Assembly: GCA_029532415.1 (NCBI GenBank)
Contig: JAQOTA010000069.1
Coordinates: forward strand, 2,852,001 to 2,916,000
Length of the DNA stretch: 64,000 bases
Direction of reading: 5' to 3'
Source of the DNA: Marasmius tenuissimus
Lineage: Eukaryota; Basidiomycota; Agaricomycetes; Agaricales; Marasmiaceae
Of the stretch, positions 20,622 through 33,735 are shown piece after piece (position 1 is the first letter of the stretch; every line of letters begins with the position of its first letter). The translations under genes were made by a program, and so were the position numbers. Below the pieces are notes generated by a model. That model made no database searches. It saw nothing but the letters and a program-made list of their open reading frames with translations, and was not told the origin of the DNA.

Positions 20622-22293
20622 CTACTGGGTATACTGAGGAGGTGATCTCCCCTCTGATTCCAGCCAAGCGATACGTTGTGCCATATACTCTAATCGGGCT
20701 ATAAGCTGTTCGTTATCGATTAGGCTAGGACCCGCACTGGTGACTCGCGTATCGCTCGGAACTGCTGGATTACGCGTCTCAGATTCTGAGTCTGGCTCGT
20801 TAGTATCCTCTGGAGCGCGTTCTGTCGACTCTGGCTGCCCCGTCTCGTCCGGAGATACGATAGAAAATGGACCCTGATTGAGGGGATCCTTAACCAAACC
20901 AGGTTCCGGTAAATTCGATGGCGCTTCAGATTCAGGTTCCTTCTTCTCGTCGTCCTCAAGATCACCACGACTGGAGGAAGGTTCCATGAATCGAAGGGGA
21001 TACAGTCCGGCAGGAGGTTTTTCGGTTTGTTCTTTGGATAATGACGATGTTGATTTCCTGTCACCGACTGCTCCCAGGAGACTCGTGGCAGACGTCGGTG
21101 AATTTCCGAATGACTCGTCGTATGGGGGCCCGAGGGGTATAGGCTCGGCACGAGCTTTCTGTACCTGGCGTCCTGAAATAATCTCTCAGTTCGGTCGCAT
21201 TGGAAAGATGGAAAGGTCAGAACGTACTGTGCCTGCACCTCCTCATCAGAAGGATCAAGATGATGACAGTAACAATGATCAGTACTACCACTCCTCCCAC
21301 AATACCGCCAATGATAGCAGGCATGCGTGGGTGCGGGGTGGCGGCGAAGGCAGAGGTATTGGCTGGCGTCGTGGTGTCGTTTTCTATTCCTGTTTCGTGA
21401 ATGGAATGAGAAACGGAACCATGTGACCTGAAATGTGTTCGAGATTTTTCAGATGGATACAACTCGGTGAAAGCTGAAGGGCTTATTGGTATACTAACGG
21501 CTGAGCATTTTCTGACTTTCCTGATCGCATAAGATCTGCAGTGGAGGACAAATTTATGGGTTCGCTGTTGGATCCCCTCTGGAAGCTCTGGGTTACTGGC
21601 GACTGTACACTTGTTGATGCAGCTGATGCTTCGGCGGAAGTAGTCGTCGATACAGCGGTTGGGGTGGAAGCGGCAAGTTGCGTGGTGGGAGTCGGGGTGC
21701 TTGTACTTGTAGTACTTGTCGTCTGGACTGTATTCGGAGGAGGAGGAGAGGTAGGGGGAGGGGGAGGGGGAGGGGTTTGAACAATCCTTATAACGTCACC
21801 AGGGCACACGTCGTCGTCCTCGCCTCTAACAAAAATGTGTTCATCTTCAAGGTGCCAGAAAGGGAGCACAAAGAATGATGACCACTCACCGATTGGAGTT
21901 CCAAACCCAGCAAAACACTTGTACATTCCTGAGGAAAACAACATTGACGGCATTAGAGCATTATGCAAACCAAGTGTAGGACTATATTTGTAATTACCCT
22001 GTCTTTGTGGGCGTCAAGGTGACAACCCCACCTGTTGTACTTGTGGTAATAGTGCTCGAACGTCCCATATCCCCAGCAGAGTGGACATTTTCGCCATAGA
22101 ACTCGAGCCAGAAAAATAAAGGGTTTGAGTCCGAGCGGCCACGATGCCAGGTGAAGGTATAAGGTTGTGAGATGGTCATCGTTGCTGGAAAGGGTGTTTC
22201 AACGGAAAAGCCCATTGCGAATAGAGCAGAGAAATGAAGGACTATGAGCGAACAAAGGAGCGACTCAGTGAAAGGAATGTGGCTGAGAGGCAT
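20622..22293 (-). CDS. Kre9/Knh-like Ser/Thr-rich single-pass membrane protein
   Basis: It starts at 22293 with a signal peptide (residues about 1-27, LLCSLIVLHFSALFAMG). An Ig-like Kre9/Knh-type domain follows (VETPFPATMTISQPYTFTW, about 29-100, ending TLTPTKTGNVQVFCW across an intron). Next come a short DDDVCPGD motif and a Pro/Thr/Ser-rich mucin-like stalk. One clear transmembrane segment is next (MPAIIGGIVGGVVVLIIVTV onward, followed by the stop-transfer MRRCRH), and then a long acidic cytoplasmic tail. The tail ends in a heptad-like helix (LIARLEYMAQRIAWLE) and PPQY before the stop at 20622. At least four introns with regular ends fit. The C-terminal helix plus PP-Y ending recurs in the other family members here, so it is a family feature. 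It looks intact. A cell-surface or cell-wall-sensing role is inferred from architecture only. Confidence 0.7.
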
Positions 22294-23971
22294 GGAATCA
22301 GTCTGTATATGATAGAAAGGTAAAGCAACTCACTAGGTAGACATCGTGTAAGTTACCAGCAGGGGGAGAAGAGAAGGAAGAGGAGTATTGAATGCCCTGC
22401 ATGCACAGGATATATGGTCACGGCACACTACAATCTGATGGGTTCAGTCGACTTCCCAAGCCCACGTTCCCATTGATGAACATTTCATTGAGGCATGATT
22501 TATGATCCTTCGTGAGATTGGTTTATCTCCGACCTCAGGCTGTGATTTGAACCCTCTTGGGCCGTCGCTTTCTTCGAGCTTCCCCTCTCGGAAGGTTGAA
22601 TACGTGGGGCTTGAGCAACTCGAAGAAGATCGTCGAAGTAGTGAGCTATCTTTGAGAATCAATGTGAAATTGACAGCAAAGCGGCCAACAGTTGTTGAAG
22701 ATGCAAACAAAAGAAAAAAGATCGCATCAGGTACTTACGATTGCTGAAGAATTAACCCTGAGAGCAATCTATTCGAGTGTGAAGTCACCTTCCAGTTACC
22801 CACGCTACAGCACAAGTAGCGCGAGTCCGTTCCAGACTCAGAGTCGGGGGTTTTCAAGGGGTTTTGCTTGATAACAGGATAAGATACAGTTCTTGCTTGT
22901 TTCTTTGCACGTCTGGCAGTACGATGCCGACACCATGGCATTCACCAGGTTAAGGCCTCAACCTCAACTTGAGACCTCGTTGAAAGACTCAAGGGCGATG
23001 GTGGTTAGATGGTAGCAAGATGGTGGGCCAAAGGAAGAAAACAGAAACTCTCGGCCCCGAAGAAGCCGGCTTGGCACGTGATTACTGGTGGCGAGCAAAA
23101 GTTTTAGTCAGAGTCGTATTCTTGCGCGTCCAGTACGATGACATTCACAATACCAAGACTCAGAGCCCGACAATCCTGTTGAAATTTTTGATAGGCAGAA
23201 TCGTGCGTCACCAGCACCCATCTCCGTTTCGCAGTACTCAACACAGATCCAGCTTTTTTCCATGCCAGAAAGCCGCATTACGCATTATCCTGATTAAATT
23301 CAGATTATCTCGCTCATCGTACTCGTGTCTCTCTTTTGCGACGAACACCACTACACGACTTGGAGCCCACACTGAGGAAACATCCACACCTCCCCACAGG
23401 AAAATCGCCGCAATGGCATTTTACGAGACCGCCTATTCATGATATACGATCTAATTTCAGGCATGTTGCGGCTCAGTGTCTTGGCTCTCCTCGCTATAAC
23501 CGAAGGGTATCACGCAAAGAACCGGAAGTGTTCATTCCCGTGTATGTCTGGATTGGGGTACAATTCGAGCGAGTATAAAGCTGGTGACAGGTGTAGTACA
23601 CTCTAGCTGACACACACTCATAGTATGACGCTGGATTAGGAGCTTAGAAGCCTATAAGCTTTATTCCCCGTATCAAAAACGAAAGATCAAAAGCGACACG
23701 CAATTGTGCTCGCACAATTTGCCGACTATCCTGCTCACAATTCAACCAGTTGAACTCTGGTCTGATTCAAAGCCACGCTTTGCGCATCCTGTGCGTATCG
23801 ATTATTCATCCATGCCCTCGAAAGGAAGATTACCCATTAAATCCCGACAGCGACGGCCTTTCCCACTTCCTCCCGAAACAATGTTTGTCGACCTCAATCC
23901 GCTCTTGAATTGCCAGCTGTAGGTAAGTATATATGAGCTTTGGATACACTTCATACTCATAGAACCTCAGC
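22294..23971. other. Intergenic region between divergent genes
   Basis: This 1.7-kb stretch lies between the membrane-protein gene (minus) and the NmrA-like copy (plus). Several frames of 60-140 codons exist, but none has a recognisable motif or convincing splice pattern. It presumably holds both promoters. Confidence 0.4.
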
Positions 23972-25454
23972 ATGTCCAATCATACGAGGCTAGTTGTTCT
24001 CATCGCCGGCGCAACAGGTAAAGTAAAAGTTAACTAGGACTCCCGTCCGGAATCAGAACGCAGGGCTCACACAAATTCTGTTTTCTATAGGCTACGTCGG
24101 GGGAAGCGTCCTCTACCGCCTGCTTAACCTCCCAAATGTACAATCAAAATACGAATTTCGTGCGATCGTGCGAAACGCTGACAAGGCAAAGAAGCTTGAA
24201 GGATTCGGCGTCAAGGCCATCGTTTGCTCTCTCTCGGACGGAGACTTGGTCGAGCGAGAGGTCAGCAAAGTGAATGTCCTTTTGGTGATGGTGTGTTCTC
24301 CGTTTCATTATTCCTTCTTCCTTGACTCAATACTGACACGAGCATTTGCCAATTTATGCTGACTCCGATGACGCCGCCGAGGCAATCAATAAGGGAATGA
24401 AGAAGCGGTTCGAAAACACAGGACAGCAGCCATAACCCCTAACCCCTGCACCTATGTCTCACGTTCAAATCGCCCTGACCCTTACTAGTCCGGAACAGGT
24501 TCGTAGAGCAACGTCAAAACCTTCTTTATCAACATGCCCTAATCCATCCTTTCAATTGCAGGTGTTCTTTTAGACCGTGCTCTTGGCGAGTACGCGAGCG
24601 ATAATATCTTCGACGATGGGAACTTGGCTCATTTAGAGACTATTCTACCTGATGCTCTTCGCCGTACGATAGAGCTCAAAGTCATCAGCGCAGATGAGGA
24701 AGGTTTGTAACCGCGACGGGTCATTGTCAGTGTCGAATTAAGCTTACACGAACCCTTTTCACAGGGTACGCTAAGACACACATCGTCGCCCTGTCGATAT
24801 ACAATGTAGCCCGCAGCCCTCTTGTCGATGCCGGAGTATCAAGTTCAAGGACGATGTTATGCAAAGTTCTCGTTCCTACGTCTATCAAGCGAGGTCATGG
24901 AATTGTTATCGGCAAGGGAGAAATTTGGCTTCATGTTCATATTGATGAACGTGAGTAAAGTTTCTCAAGACGCTTCGTACCGATACTTATCTTAACTAAC
25001 GGGCTTTCCAGTCACCGATTTTTACGAGTTACTATTCACATCTGTCCTCGATAAATCAAGGTCGGAGGGAGTGCCCCATGGGAAAGCAGGATACTTTTGT
25101 ATCGGCGCAGAGGAGATCAAGCTTCACCAAATCTACAACGAGGTCTCGAGGATCTTGTTCGACTCAGGAAAAATAAAGAGCGCCGAACCGACACAGTTTA
25201 CGGAGGAGGAAGCCACGAACTACTTTGGTCCTCACGTGAATGAAAACTTTCTCTGTCCTGACCCACACGATATTTACTAGTTCTCGCCCTCTACACAGGG
25301 AACCATTCTTCGAACCGCATTTAGTGGGAACTCACGATTCGTCGGCACCAAAGCGAAGAAGTTGGGTTGGAAACCAAGGAAAACTAGAGAGGACTGTCTG
25401 GGATCGGTGAAGGAAGAGATTGAGGTCTGGGTGAGGGAAACGAGCAATCAGTAA
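23972..25454 (+). pseudogene. NmrA-like NAD(P)-binding protein, copy 1, broken
   Basis: Exon 1 (MSNHTRLVVLIAGATG) joins across an intron to GYVGGSVLYRLLNLP, giving the Rossmann GATGYVGG nucleotide-binding loop, followed by FRAIVRNADKAKKLEGFG, typical of NmrA-like/atypical short-chain dehydrogenases. Later exons read YASDNIFDDGN, a hydrophobic substrate-domain stretch (KTHIVALSIYN), IKRGHGIVIGKGEIW, TDFYELLFTSVLDKS and NSRFVGTKAKKLGWKP, with stop at 25452-25454. Compared with copies 2 and 3, the exon matching RPILIHT reads through to an in-frame TAA at 24433-24435, and ADVILTA has become NVLLVM. A 10-nt micro-exon (24489-24498) is preserved between introns. Most of the gene is readable, so loss is recent. 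It is the most degraded of the two plus-strand copies. Confidence 0.65.
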
Positions 25455-25731
25455 CTTGACTCCGTCAGAAACGACCTAATTTCCAGATATCTTGAGCCCG
25501 AAGCCTTACTAGGTATCATGACGAAGCGATTCGGTATCCCTTTCATCTTGATTCTTTGAGAATCTATCATATGGATCAATTGTCATTCACCTTGTGACGA
25601 CCTGGATCGGCAGAATAGAGTCAAGTGTAGAAGTTTTTGCTGTCCCTGGCGCACTCGAACTTCGAAATAACGAACTGTGTACTCAAAATATAACGAGTAC
25701 ACGCGAAGATTAATAGCATCCTGCCATCCCG

Positions 25732-27278
25732 TTAATCCCGACCTCCGCTATCATTCGGAGATGTTCTCGAGGATCGATAATCCGGAGGTGCTTGATCGGC
25801 TTCCAACCTTGCGATTCGCTCCGCCATTTCTTGGAACTGAGCTCGAACTTCCGGATCCATGGAGTGATTGACATCGCCGCTTTGACTCCGAAAGTCAGAA
25901 TTGCTCCCGTCTGAACGCCGCCTGGGCAATGATTCAGGTATGCGTATCTTCTCGTCTCTCAGCGTTACGGCTGAGCTATTAGCTACACCATCAAGCGGAA
26001 GGGCTGTAATCTTGTGGAGCTTGAGAAATCGTCCTAGTTGCAGGAGTTGAGTATTGCTAGACACTGAAAAATATTATCACATACTTCTCTTCGTCAACCA
26101 ACGCTTCATACAGATCGACAGGATGAGGAGCGCTAATCCGCCACCGATGACGCTACCGATAATGACTGCAATGCTTCTCTTGGGCTTCTCTGGCTGTGAG
26201 AGCGTACCGGTTACAGGCGAGGACGGCAAAGGTAGGCTGCATTCAAACGAAATTGTCAGAAGTCGGATATCTAAGACAAGATTTGGGGTGCGAACCTAGC
26301 AGTAGAGATAGTTGGTACAGAAGTTGCTCCGGTGGTGGTTATCCCATGACTACCAGTAGTATTTGTCGTGGACGACGGTTCGATGCTCTGCGTACTTGGC
26401 GAGCTTGTAGAACTTGGGGAAATCGATCCGTTGGCGGTTGTGCTGATAAATTTGCGTGTCCAAAGAGGTGAGAACGCGAGAGGTAAAGAAAATAGAAAAC
26501 CTAAACTTTCATACCTATGATTCTTAGTGTTCAAGAAGGTGGTGGTCTCGGAGGTGCTATCCGTGCGCATCGTCGCCGCCGCGCTTGCTGGAGAATTACT
26601 GGTCAAAGTTGAAGCCGGCCTCTGGGTTGGTGCCAGTGTCGGCGGTGGTGTTACCGGTGGGTCGCCTGTGGTACTGGCAACCAAAACCACCATCTGAGGA
26701 ATAAAAGACTCGGTCGGAGAGGTTCTAATGTTGAGCATGGATGTCAGATTCATCGACCTATAATAGTATCCGTAGCTTCACTGCCTTACCCGCCGCTGAT
26801 AAGATATCTACCCCCGGCGTACGGTTGATAAGTCCTGCAACATGTCCCAAAATACGTGTATGTGAGCGTGATCGTTTTTTCGTGCAAGAAAAAACGACCT
26901 ACCCAGGGGGGAGTCGAGGGACGTATATAAACTCACCCTCTGTTCGACCACTCGGTGCTAGGTTGTTTGCCAAGTGTCTAGAGGAAGGGGGTTGGACAAA
27001 CCCGAAGTTCATGTCGAGCACAGTTGGCTCGGAGTCCGATATGTGCCAGGTAAATGTCATGGTGCGTTCGATGGTTACGGTCGGGGGAAGGGGGGTATTG
27101 ATATAAATGGCTAAGGTCTTGTGGGGTATCAACGTAGTTGTAAGGAGTGGAAGGATGAGAAGACGAAGACAAATGATTGTGTATAGTTGGAATCTGGGAA
27201 GGGGCGGAACACCAATCTCTGGGTGAGCGCCAACGTGCAGTATGCGCAATCTGAGGGGACAACGACTTACAGTGACAT
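25732..27278 (-). CDS. Kre9/Knh-like Ser/Thr-rich single-pass membrane protein
   Basis: The start is an 8-nt coding mini-exon at 27278-27271 (Met-Ser-Leu), then a 77-nt intron, then a signal sequence (CLRLLILPLLTTTLIP). The Ig-like Kre9/Knh domain follows (IYINTPLPPTVTIERTMTFT, WHISDSEPTVLDMNFGF, YVPRLPPG, then YQPYAGGRYLISGG after an intron). Next are a Pro/Thr/Ser-rich stalk over three exons and a transmembrane helix (RSIAVIIGSVIGGGLALLIL, then CMKRWLTKR as the inside anchor). The cytoplasmic tail ends with MAERIARLEADQAPPDYR and a stop at 25732. All junctions I checked keep frame, so the gene appears intact. It is the best template for reconstructing the split gene, and it is convergent with NmrA-like copy 1. 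Surface localisation is inferred from architecture. Confidence 0.75.
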
Positions 27279-28285
27279 TTTCCCAGCTCAGGGTTTGGAG
27301 GGGGGCGAGGTGTTGAACAACCGGGATCGCAACTTCTCATACCACGAATTTATCAACTATACGCTCTAAACTCATTCTCAGCATCAAAAAACAGGGACGT
27401 GATGGTTGATCGTTGTAAAGCGAGTATCACCCCTACTCAGTAATCCGGGAGTGAGGTTCCTACACGGAATGTTAATTTAGAAGCCTGATTGACGGGAAAA
27501 GATGCGAATACTTGTAAGTTGTGGCAAAGCCTGTGAAAAATCGAGGGTGTACCGCAAGTTGATGGCGCTTTTCTCGGAGATCTGGCATCGTTAAGAGTCC
27601 AACAGCTCTGAATGATGCAAACGAGAAATCAGATACGGCCGTCAGTTCAAAGGGAACAAAGCACAGAGGGCAATTTGTCTTGTACTGACTCATACGGCCT
27701 CCGGAGGCTCATCAAGGAGATTTTGAAATGTATTTATTTTAATTATTCACGTTGGGAATTTTTCGAAATACCTCCCCGACTCGCACCGGCTCAGATACCC
27801 CGGAAGCTCACAACAAATCTCAGTAAACAGGCCAAGGTTGTTAAGCGCTTCTTCCGTCGACAAGACATGACGAGGCCTACTTCCCAAACCGAGTACAAGC
27901 TGGGTGATACTTAACCGTGGGAGGTTCACAAAGATGCTGTCGTGGATCTCGCAGGGTGCTGTAAGCTCCATAGTCTTTTGTAATCATATTACTCGAGTAT
28001 CAAGGTCCGGTGATCGGTGGCTAGAGTATAGAGGAAGGAAAAAAGGATACACGGAAAGCGTTAACTGGGATCTTTATGGGTATTGAGTCCAAATGTCTCT
28101 GCAGATCAGACTGGAACGCACCGTTTTTCGTGGAGCCCTTCACCTTCCCAGGCGAGATTACTGGTCCTCATTTGTCATTGTTCAATAATTACAGCTCTAT
28201 ATCAAGCACCCGTGCGCTTGGTCATTGTATTCCGGCGAGAATACTGCGTGCGTAGGGACATTTTCTCGGTTCTAAACTAACCCAT
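27279..28285. other. Intergenic region, nothing recognised
   Basis: About 1 kb between the promoter of the membrane-protein gene and the 3' end of the SLC45-type transporter. Frames here are short and lack family motifs. Confidence 0.5.
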
Positions 28286-31088
28286 TCAGCGTTCTCGTTG
28301 GAGATTTCTGGAGAGCCTCCAACAAATAACAAACGCAATAAAGGCAGCTATTCCTCCGAGCCTAGTAAGATACCGCACGTAAGTATTCAGTCCGCGCACA
28401 CAAGTTTTGAACAAATATCCATCATACCAGAAGATGTAGACCACTGAGTTCGATTTTGCCGTGAGTTCGAGTCTCGAGAGCTGCTCGGCTAAGTCCACAT
28501 CTTCTTCGCCGCCTCGTATGAGAAGGAGCCTGGATAGGGTCGCGTTTACCACCCTGAAATCATTCGCATCCAAGCCCCCAGAGTCAGTGGGAGGCTCGGA
28601 ATTATGATGTAAAACATTCCTCGAAGGATCAAGAATAGCGAATATGACGGAGGAAATGCCTGTAACGAGGAATTGTGGTATGACGATAAAGATGTTTTGG
28701 ATGCCCTAAACAACGCCGCACATCAAATGAGAACCCCGAAGTCGAAGTTTGTGGGAAAATATGGGAACCACGACTTACGAATATGATTCCGGCTTTGTTG
28801 CTTAAAGTCCGGGACTCCGTACCAAGGAGCCCTTCTTCCTCGTTGAGTGTGCCCAGAGTCTGAACAAGTCCGGTAGTCTCGCTTTCATCGAGATCTTCTT
28901 GGTCTTTTGGATATTCACCATCGTTCGCACCCTGGGAGTATAGCTCGGTATTCTCTTTCTCTACTCCTCGTCCACGATCATGTGCATTCTCTAGTTCTAC
29001 ATCTCCCGCTGATTCTGAGCTGGCGATACATGTTATAGAGGCGCGTCCATCCTCTAGATGTGGGGTGGCAGTTAGTTGGATTCCATCCTCTCCAGTGCAT
29101 CTAGTAAGGCTCGGATCCGTGAGAATGGCCTCCCCGAGCTGTTTGATCAAACGATGTCAAATTTTCGGTCTGGAGGGAGCATGTTTAGGACGAATAGCTC
29201 ACCAGAGCAGACGGTGCCCACAGAGCAACTGCCCATGACGATCCAGTGATCGCGATCAACGTGCTTGCGCCCGAAACCGATGTTGTAAAACTGGAGGGCG
29301 AATGAGCAGGTAGTCCATGAATAATAGCAGGGAGGATCGGGGTGGAGCTCACAATGTCCCGAGCATGCAAAGTGCAAATACCAAGTGACTAAGAGCCCAT
29401 AAGGTTGATAGATGCATCTTGATTCTGTCTGGGATGCGCAGGAAACCAGTCGAGGCACTCCCTTCCACGGCGTCTGATCCGGAGGGGGCGACAAAATAAG
29501 GGATAATCCAATTGAAGAAAAGCGTGATTAGGGATGAATAGAATAGAGCTCGTGAACCGAGGCGGGACGAATCTTCGTCAAGGGAGGAGATTTGGGTAAG
29601 GACACCGGCATCGGTAAGATTAACCCCAGACGCTTTGAGTTGTATGTAAAATGCGCGTTTGTTGAGGTCACTCATGTAAACTGAGGTAAAAAAGAGAAGC
29701 GGAAACCAGCCTGTCGAGGAACTTGAAGAATTTAAGGACCAAAGAAAGCGAAGAAAACAGGGCGAGCCTACAAAAACTGAATGATACACTTATCATGCCA
29801 TGAGCGACCGTCGAGCTCCCACGAAACACGACTGCAAGGAACGTACTATTTGCTTAATTGTTCTTGGTAGCGTCCACACTGTGTCCCATATTTCTTTCAT
29901 ATCATAAACGAACTTTTGGATCAGCCTATGTAGACGCTGATCAGGTTGATCTATCCATAGGCGAGATATATGGGAAGACGCACCCGGCAGTTCTGGACTG
30001 ACGTTTCTCCGCTAGTATTTCTTCTCTAACTGCCACCGCCGTCAGCAGATGCGAAAACAGCAAGATAAAGGATGATAGGATGCTCAAGATTTGAATTTGC
30101 GTCGATCCGAGGAACGGTAGGATCCTGGGTAGTTCAAGTTCTCCTCTGTCAGTGGCGTGTAATTAACTTGATTGAACAAGAGTGGCGGACGAATAGGGAC
30201 ACACACGAAGAAGCCAATGACGCTGCCTATGGCCAGCATTTTGGCTGCCCATGCGTGGCCGGCAGGCTGGCCGGAGGGCGGGAGCGAGTCTACGATGAGT
30301 GCTCGATCCATGGCTTGAACTGCAGGAGAGGCGGCGAGAATAAACCATTGTCAGGCTAGCTTCTACGGCTGAATAAAAGCCAGGGCACAAACCTGCGTTT
30401 ATGCTAAAATCAATGACATAGACCGAGAATACGGCAAAAAAGATCGCTAGAGATGATCTCTAGGACAATGTTGTCAGTTTTCGAGACCCAAAAGGACTCA
30501 TATCATACGCACGTTTTGGAGAAACCACCCCGCAACCATTTCTGCCCAGCCCAAAAGTAATAGAGATCCTCCACATATTATGGCTCCTATTATCATGTAC
30601 GGTCTTCGTCTTCCCCATTTTGACGTGCTGTTATCCGCTACTACGCCTATGATAGGCTGAACAAGTAGCCCCGAAAGTGGTCCTGCAAGAAAGACCAGTG
30701 CCATTGCCGACTTAGACAGTCCGAGCGAGAGCAGATATGGTGATACGTTGGACATCTCGACAGACCAGGCAATTTGGACGCCGAGGAAGCAGATTGTGAG
30801 ACCTGGAAGGTGAAGCCATGAAGGACCGTAGAATGGATGAGCTGAAGGTTTGGCGATGCGACCACCTTCCACCAGGAAGTTGCTTCCTCCTACCATCGAG
30901 CGCAGGTCAAGAGGGGGAGGAACCAAAGAGAAGCTACACCCCGTCCCGCCTCGCTTAGGCTTCTCGTCAGGGTTGATCAACGCAGGGTCGACGGAACATT
31001 CATTGAATCCCGCTATTGCTGTGAGGTACGAAAGGCCCGACTGAATGCGCGATGGAGCCAAACCCGTGGAACGGAGTACGGGTTTCAT
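28286..31088 (-). CDS. Sucrose/alpha-glucoside transporter, SLC45/GPH type
   Basis: It starts at 31088 (MKPVLRSTGLAPSR) with a long hydrophilic N-terminus. The first membrane helices are TICFLGVQIAWSVEMSNVSP and LSKSAMALVFLAGPLSGLLV. The loop SKWGRRRPYMIIG matches the RWGRRRP signature of plant sucrose carriers, animal SLC45 and fungal alpha-glucoside permeases. Later exons give AMDRALIVDSLPP, ILPFLGSTQIQILSILSS, TGWFPLLFFTSVYMSDL, RLGSRALFYSSLITLFFN, HLSTLWALSHLVFALCML and ITGSSWAVALWAP. A large acidic cytosolic loop precedes the last helices (GIQNIFIVIPQFLVTGISSV, LGGIAAFIAFVICWRL), with stop at 28286. About ten introns are implied. The family moves disaccharides with protons across the plasma membrane. 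It lies next to a sugar-porter gene on the same strand. The large loop between helices near the C-terminus is a normal feature of fungal members. Confidence 0.8.
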
Positions 31089-31273
31089 ACTGATACTCTG
31101 GGCCAATTTCAAACTCGAGCTTCAGGATCTTTACACCTTGGTTTACATAAGGCTCGATATTGTTCATCAATGCGTCAAACAGTAGCTGCATCGATCCAGT
31201 CAACCCCAGTACACGAATACAAAAAGAGAACTTGAATTTACAAAACCATGAAGTCGTATTCATAATCGACCCA

Positions 31274-33735
31274 CTAAGCGGAGCCCTTTTCATCCTGATC
31301 ATGAGACGGTGTGCCAGTCTTTCCATGTTCGTAAAGAACCTGCTGAGCGTCGATTTCGTCTCCGAATACTGCGTTCATTTCTTCCAGCGTTTTGCCTATG
31401 AAAAGAGATTCGATCAGTTTTCGACCAGAATCCCGACGAGACTCGTAGACACACCTTTTGTCTCGGGGAAGAATAGATATATGATGAAGAAGTCTACCAG
31501 ATTGACGACGACGAATACAATGTAGAATTTGTACTTGATCGTGTCGAGGGCGAGGGGTGACACTTGTGAGAGAAGAGTGTTGAGGGCCCAGTTGGAGCAG
31601 GTGGCGACACTGGTTCCGATTGAACGTACACTGGTCGGAAAGACCTGGTGATTGCAGACGGGTTTAGGGAGACTGCGAAAGAGCGGGAGATAGCTGATAT
31701 TACGCACCTCTGACGCCAACACCCAGGAGACCGGTCCAAAACTGACGGAGAAGATGATACTAGTCATAAATATCATGGCAATTCCAGCACTGCGAAGGTA
31801 AAAGAACGGTGATGCAGAGTTCAGATTCCAGTAACTAGATGAAGTTCGAGTACGGTGACTCACCGTTGAGCAGCGGGGTTGGCAGCGTTTGTAGCACCTT
31901 CGTTGACAGGATTTGTAGCTAGAATCGCTGCGACGACGGAAAATAAGGCGACAAAGCTGGCAGCACCAAACAAGAGGGGCTTTCTGCGACCGACGCGATC
32001 AAGGATGAGGGTGATGAAGCTGAGAATGCAAAATTAGATCATGACATGCGCGGGAGTAAATGGGAGGCTTACAAGAGGTTGGCAATCGGACCAACAGCGC
32101 CGTAGATACCCTGAATGAGGAGTTCCTGTCCACCCTGGATCCCGAGACTTCTCCACATACGAGGTCCGAAGTAGTTGATGACTAGGAGACGAAGGCACAG
32201 CTCGTTGGTATGCATTGATTATAACTCGGGAGGAGGAAGTATACGCACTGTTGATACCTGTCAACTGACAGAAAATTTGCACACCACACCCAACGAGTGT
32301 CCTGCGAAGCATAGCCCTTGTAGCCCACAAGTCACTGATTCTGTTGCTCCTAATCAACATCTCGGCTTTGATCGTGTCGTACATCTCTCGGTATTCGTTT
32401 TCGGCGCGTTCTTGGGCTTCGGAAGAAGAGCCGCCGTGAAGCTTGTAGACGGCAGATCGGGCTTCGTCGTCTCGACCAACTTCCAGTAGCCAGCGCTATG
32501 GAGGAAAGGGAAGACGCTAAGTCAAACGAGACGTGGACATGGAGAACAGCTAAGCGTACTGGACTGTTGGGTAAAAATTGGATCCCGACGAGGAGAAGAC
32601 CTGCAGGTACCAACTGTGGGGCATTTCAGGTTACGTTTGACGATAAAAGTCAGCGGGAAAACGCACTTGTAAACCCAACGGTACTCTCCAACTGTTGTTG
32701 CCGTCTATGTATTGTCCCGCGTAGCCGACCTTTCACGAATCAGGACATAACACAGAAGCAAAAAGATCAGCGAGAGAGCTGCTCACCCAGTTTGCCACAA
32801 TGAAACCAATCCCGATGAATTGCTGCGTCAAGCCAACAAGGAAGCCACGATGTTTCGATGGTGCGATTTCCGTCTGTCCGAGCGAGAGTCACAATCACTC
32901 TGATAAACAAACCAGGGAGAACGTACGTTGTACAGAGGAACGGTCATTGAAAGAACACTGCATGATTCATCAGTTTCAAATAGAACAACGGATACCGGGC
33001 AAAAACTTACCCAATAGCAAGACCAGCAATGATACGCCCGACAATCATTGTAGCTATGTTATTAGCTCCAGCTTGCATGGCAGATCCCCATAGCGCGAAA
33101 ATGGCTCCGATCTGTAAGTGGAGATGTTTGCTTTCCGAGAACTGAACGGCCTGGGCAATTGATAAGTACCTGAATGGATATTTTACGACCGAATCTGTCA
33201 TTGAACCTGGAACATGCGGAGCAGGGTAAGGAAACTGGAGAATATTCGGGTAGAAAAGCGCGAGGCGAACACACCATCCTGCTGCTGCTGCTCCGAAGAA
33301 ACATCCGCCTGCAAGTAAAATGATGGGGTTTAGTATAGACACGAAAAGCATGACAAACATAGAATTGACCATTGAATGTTGAGACGATAGCACCCTGGAT
33401 ATCAGCATCCTTCCCAAATTTATCTTCGAAGGTTGGTAGGGCTAGTACTGTTCCGATAATTCCACTATTTTCCCATTCCATCGATGTTATCAGTCAGAGT
33501 TCGAAGGCTCGAAGAGGCGAGGTGTTCAACGTACCTGTCATAGCTGGGTATGGATTCATAGTGAGCCATTATTCACGGTCGTCAGACAGAAGACATCGAC
33601 ATACCCAAAGAGAAATGCACCTGTGAGTTTGAAGTATATACACGTTAATAATCGAACTGCGCAAACGAGAATGAGAGCAGAACACGTACCGATCGAAGAG
33701 AATGCAGATGTGAAGATGTTGAACGCAAGGCCCAT
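31274..33735 (-). CDS. MFS sugar transporter (sugar porter family)
   Basis: The ATG at 33735 begins MGLAFNIFTSAFSSIGAFLF, followed over short exons by GYDSGIIGTVLALPTF, GCFFGAAAAGW, the sugar-porter loop WFNDRFGRK, IGAIFALWGSAMQAGAN, VGRIIAGLAIG, TEIAPSKHRGFLVGL, LPNSPRWLLEVGRDDEA, the central cytosolic region with RRTLVGCGVQIFCQLTGIN, and finally FFPETKGKTLEEMNAVFGDE before the stop at 31274. GRK after helix 2, PESPR-like PNSPR, and PETKGxTLEE are diagnostic of the family (Pfam Sugar_tr). Twelve membrane spans are expected for the plasma-membrane proton-coupled hexose/pentose carriers of this group. Very short exons near the 5' end are typical of basidiomycete sugar porters. The gene appears intact; the substrate cannot be read from sequence. 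Confidence 0.85.

Noticed and set aside
20720..21238. 172-codon minus-strand frame with many Arg/Tyr residues
   Set aside because: It is a shifted frame of the tail exon of the membrane-protein gene. The in-frame reading ending in PPQYTQ is supported by paralogues.
24430..24450. Possible telomeric-repeat insertion (CCATAACCCCTAACCCCT) in NmrA-like copy 1
   Set aside because: It aligns with the normal exon sequence CCAATCCTAATTCATTCT of copy 2, so point decay explains it without an insertion.
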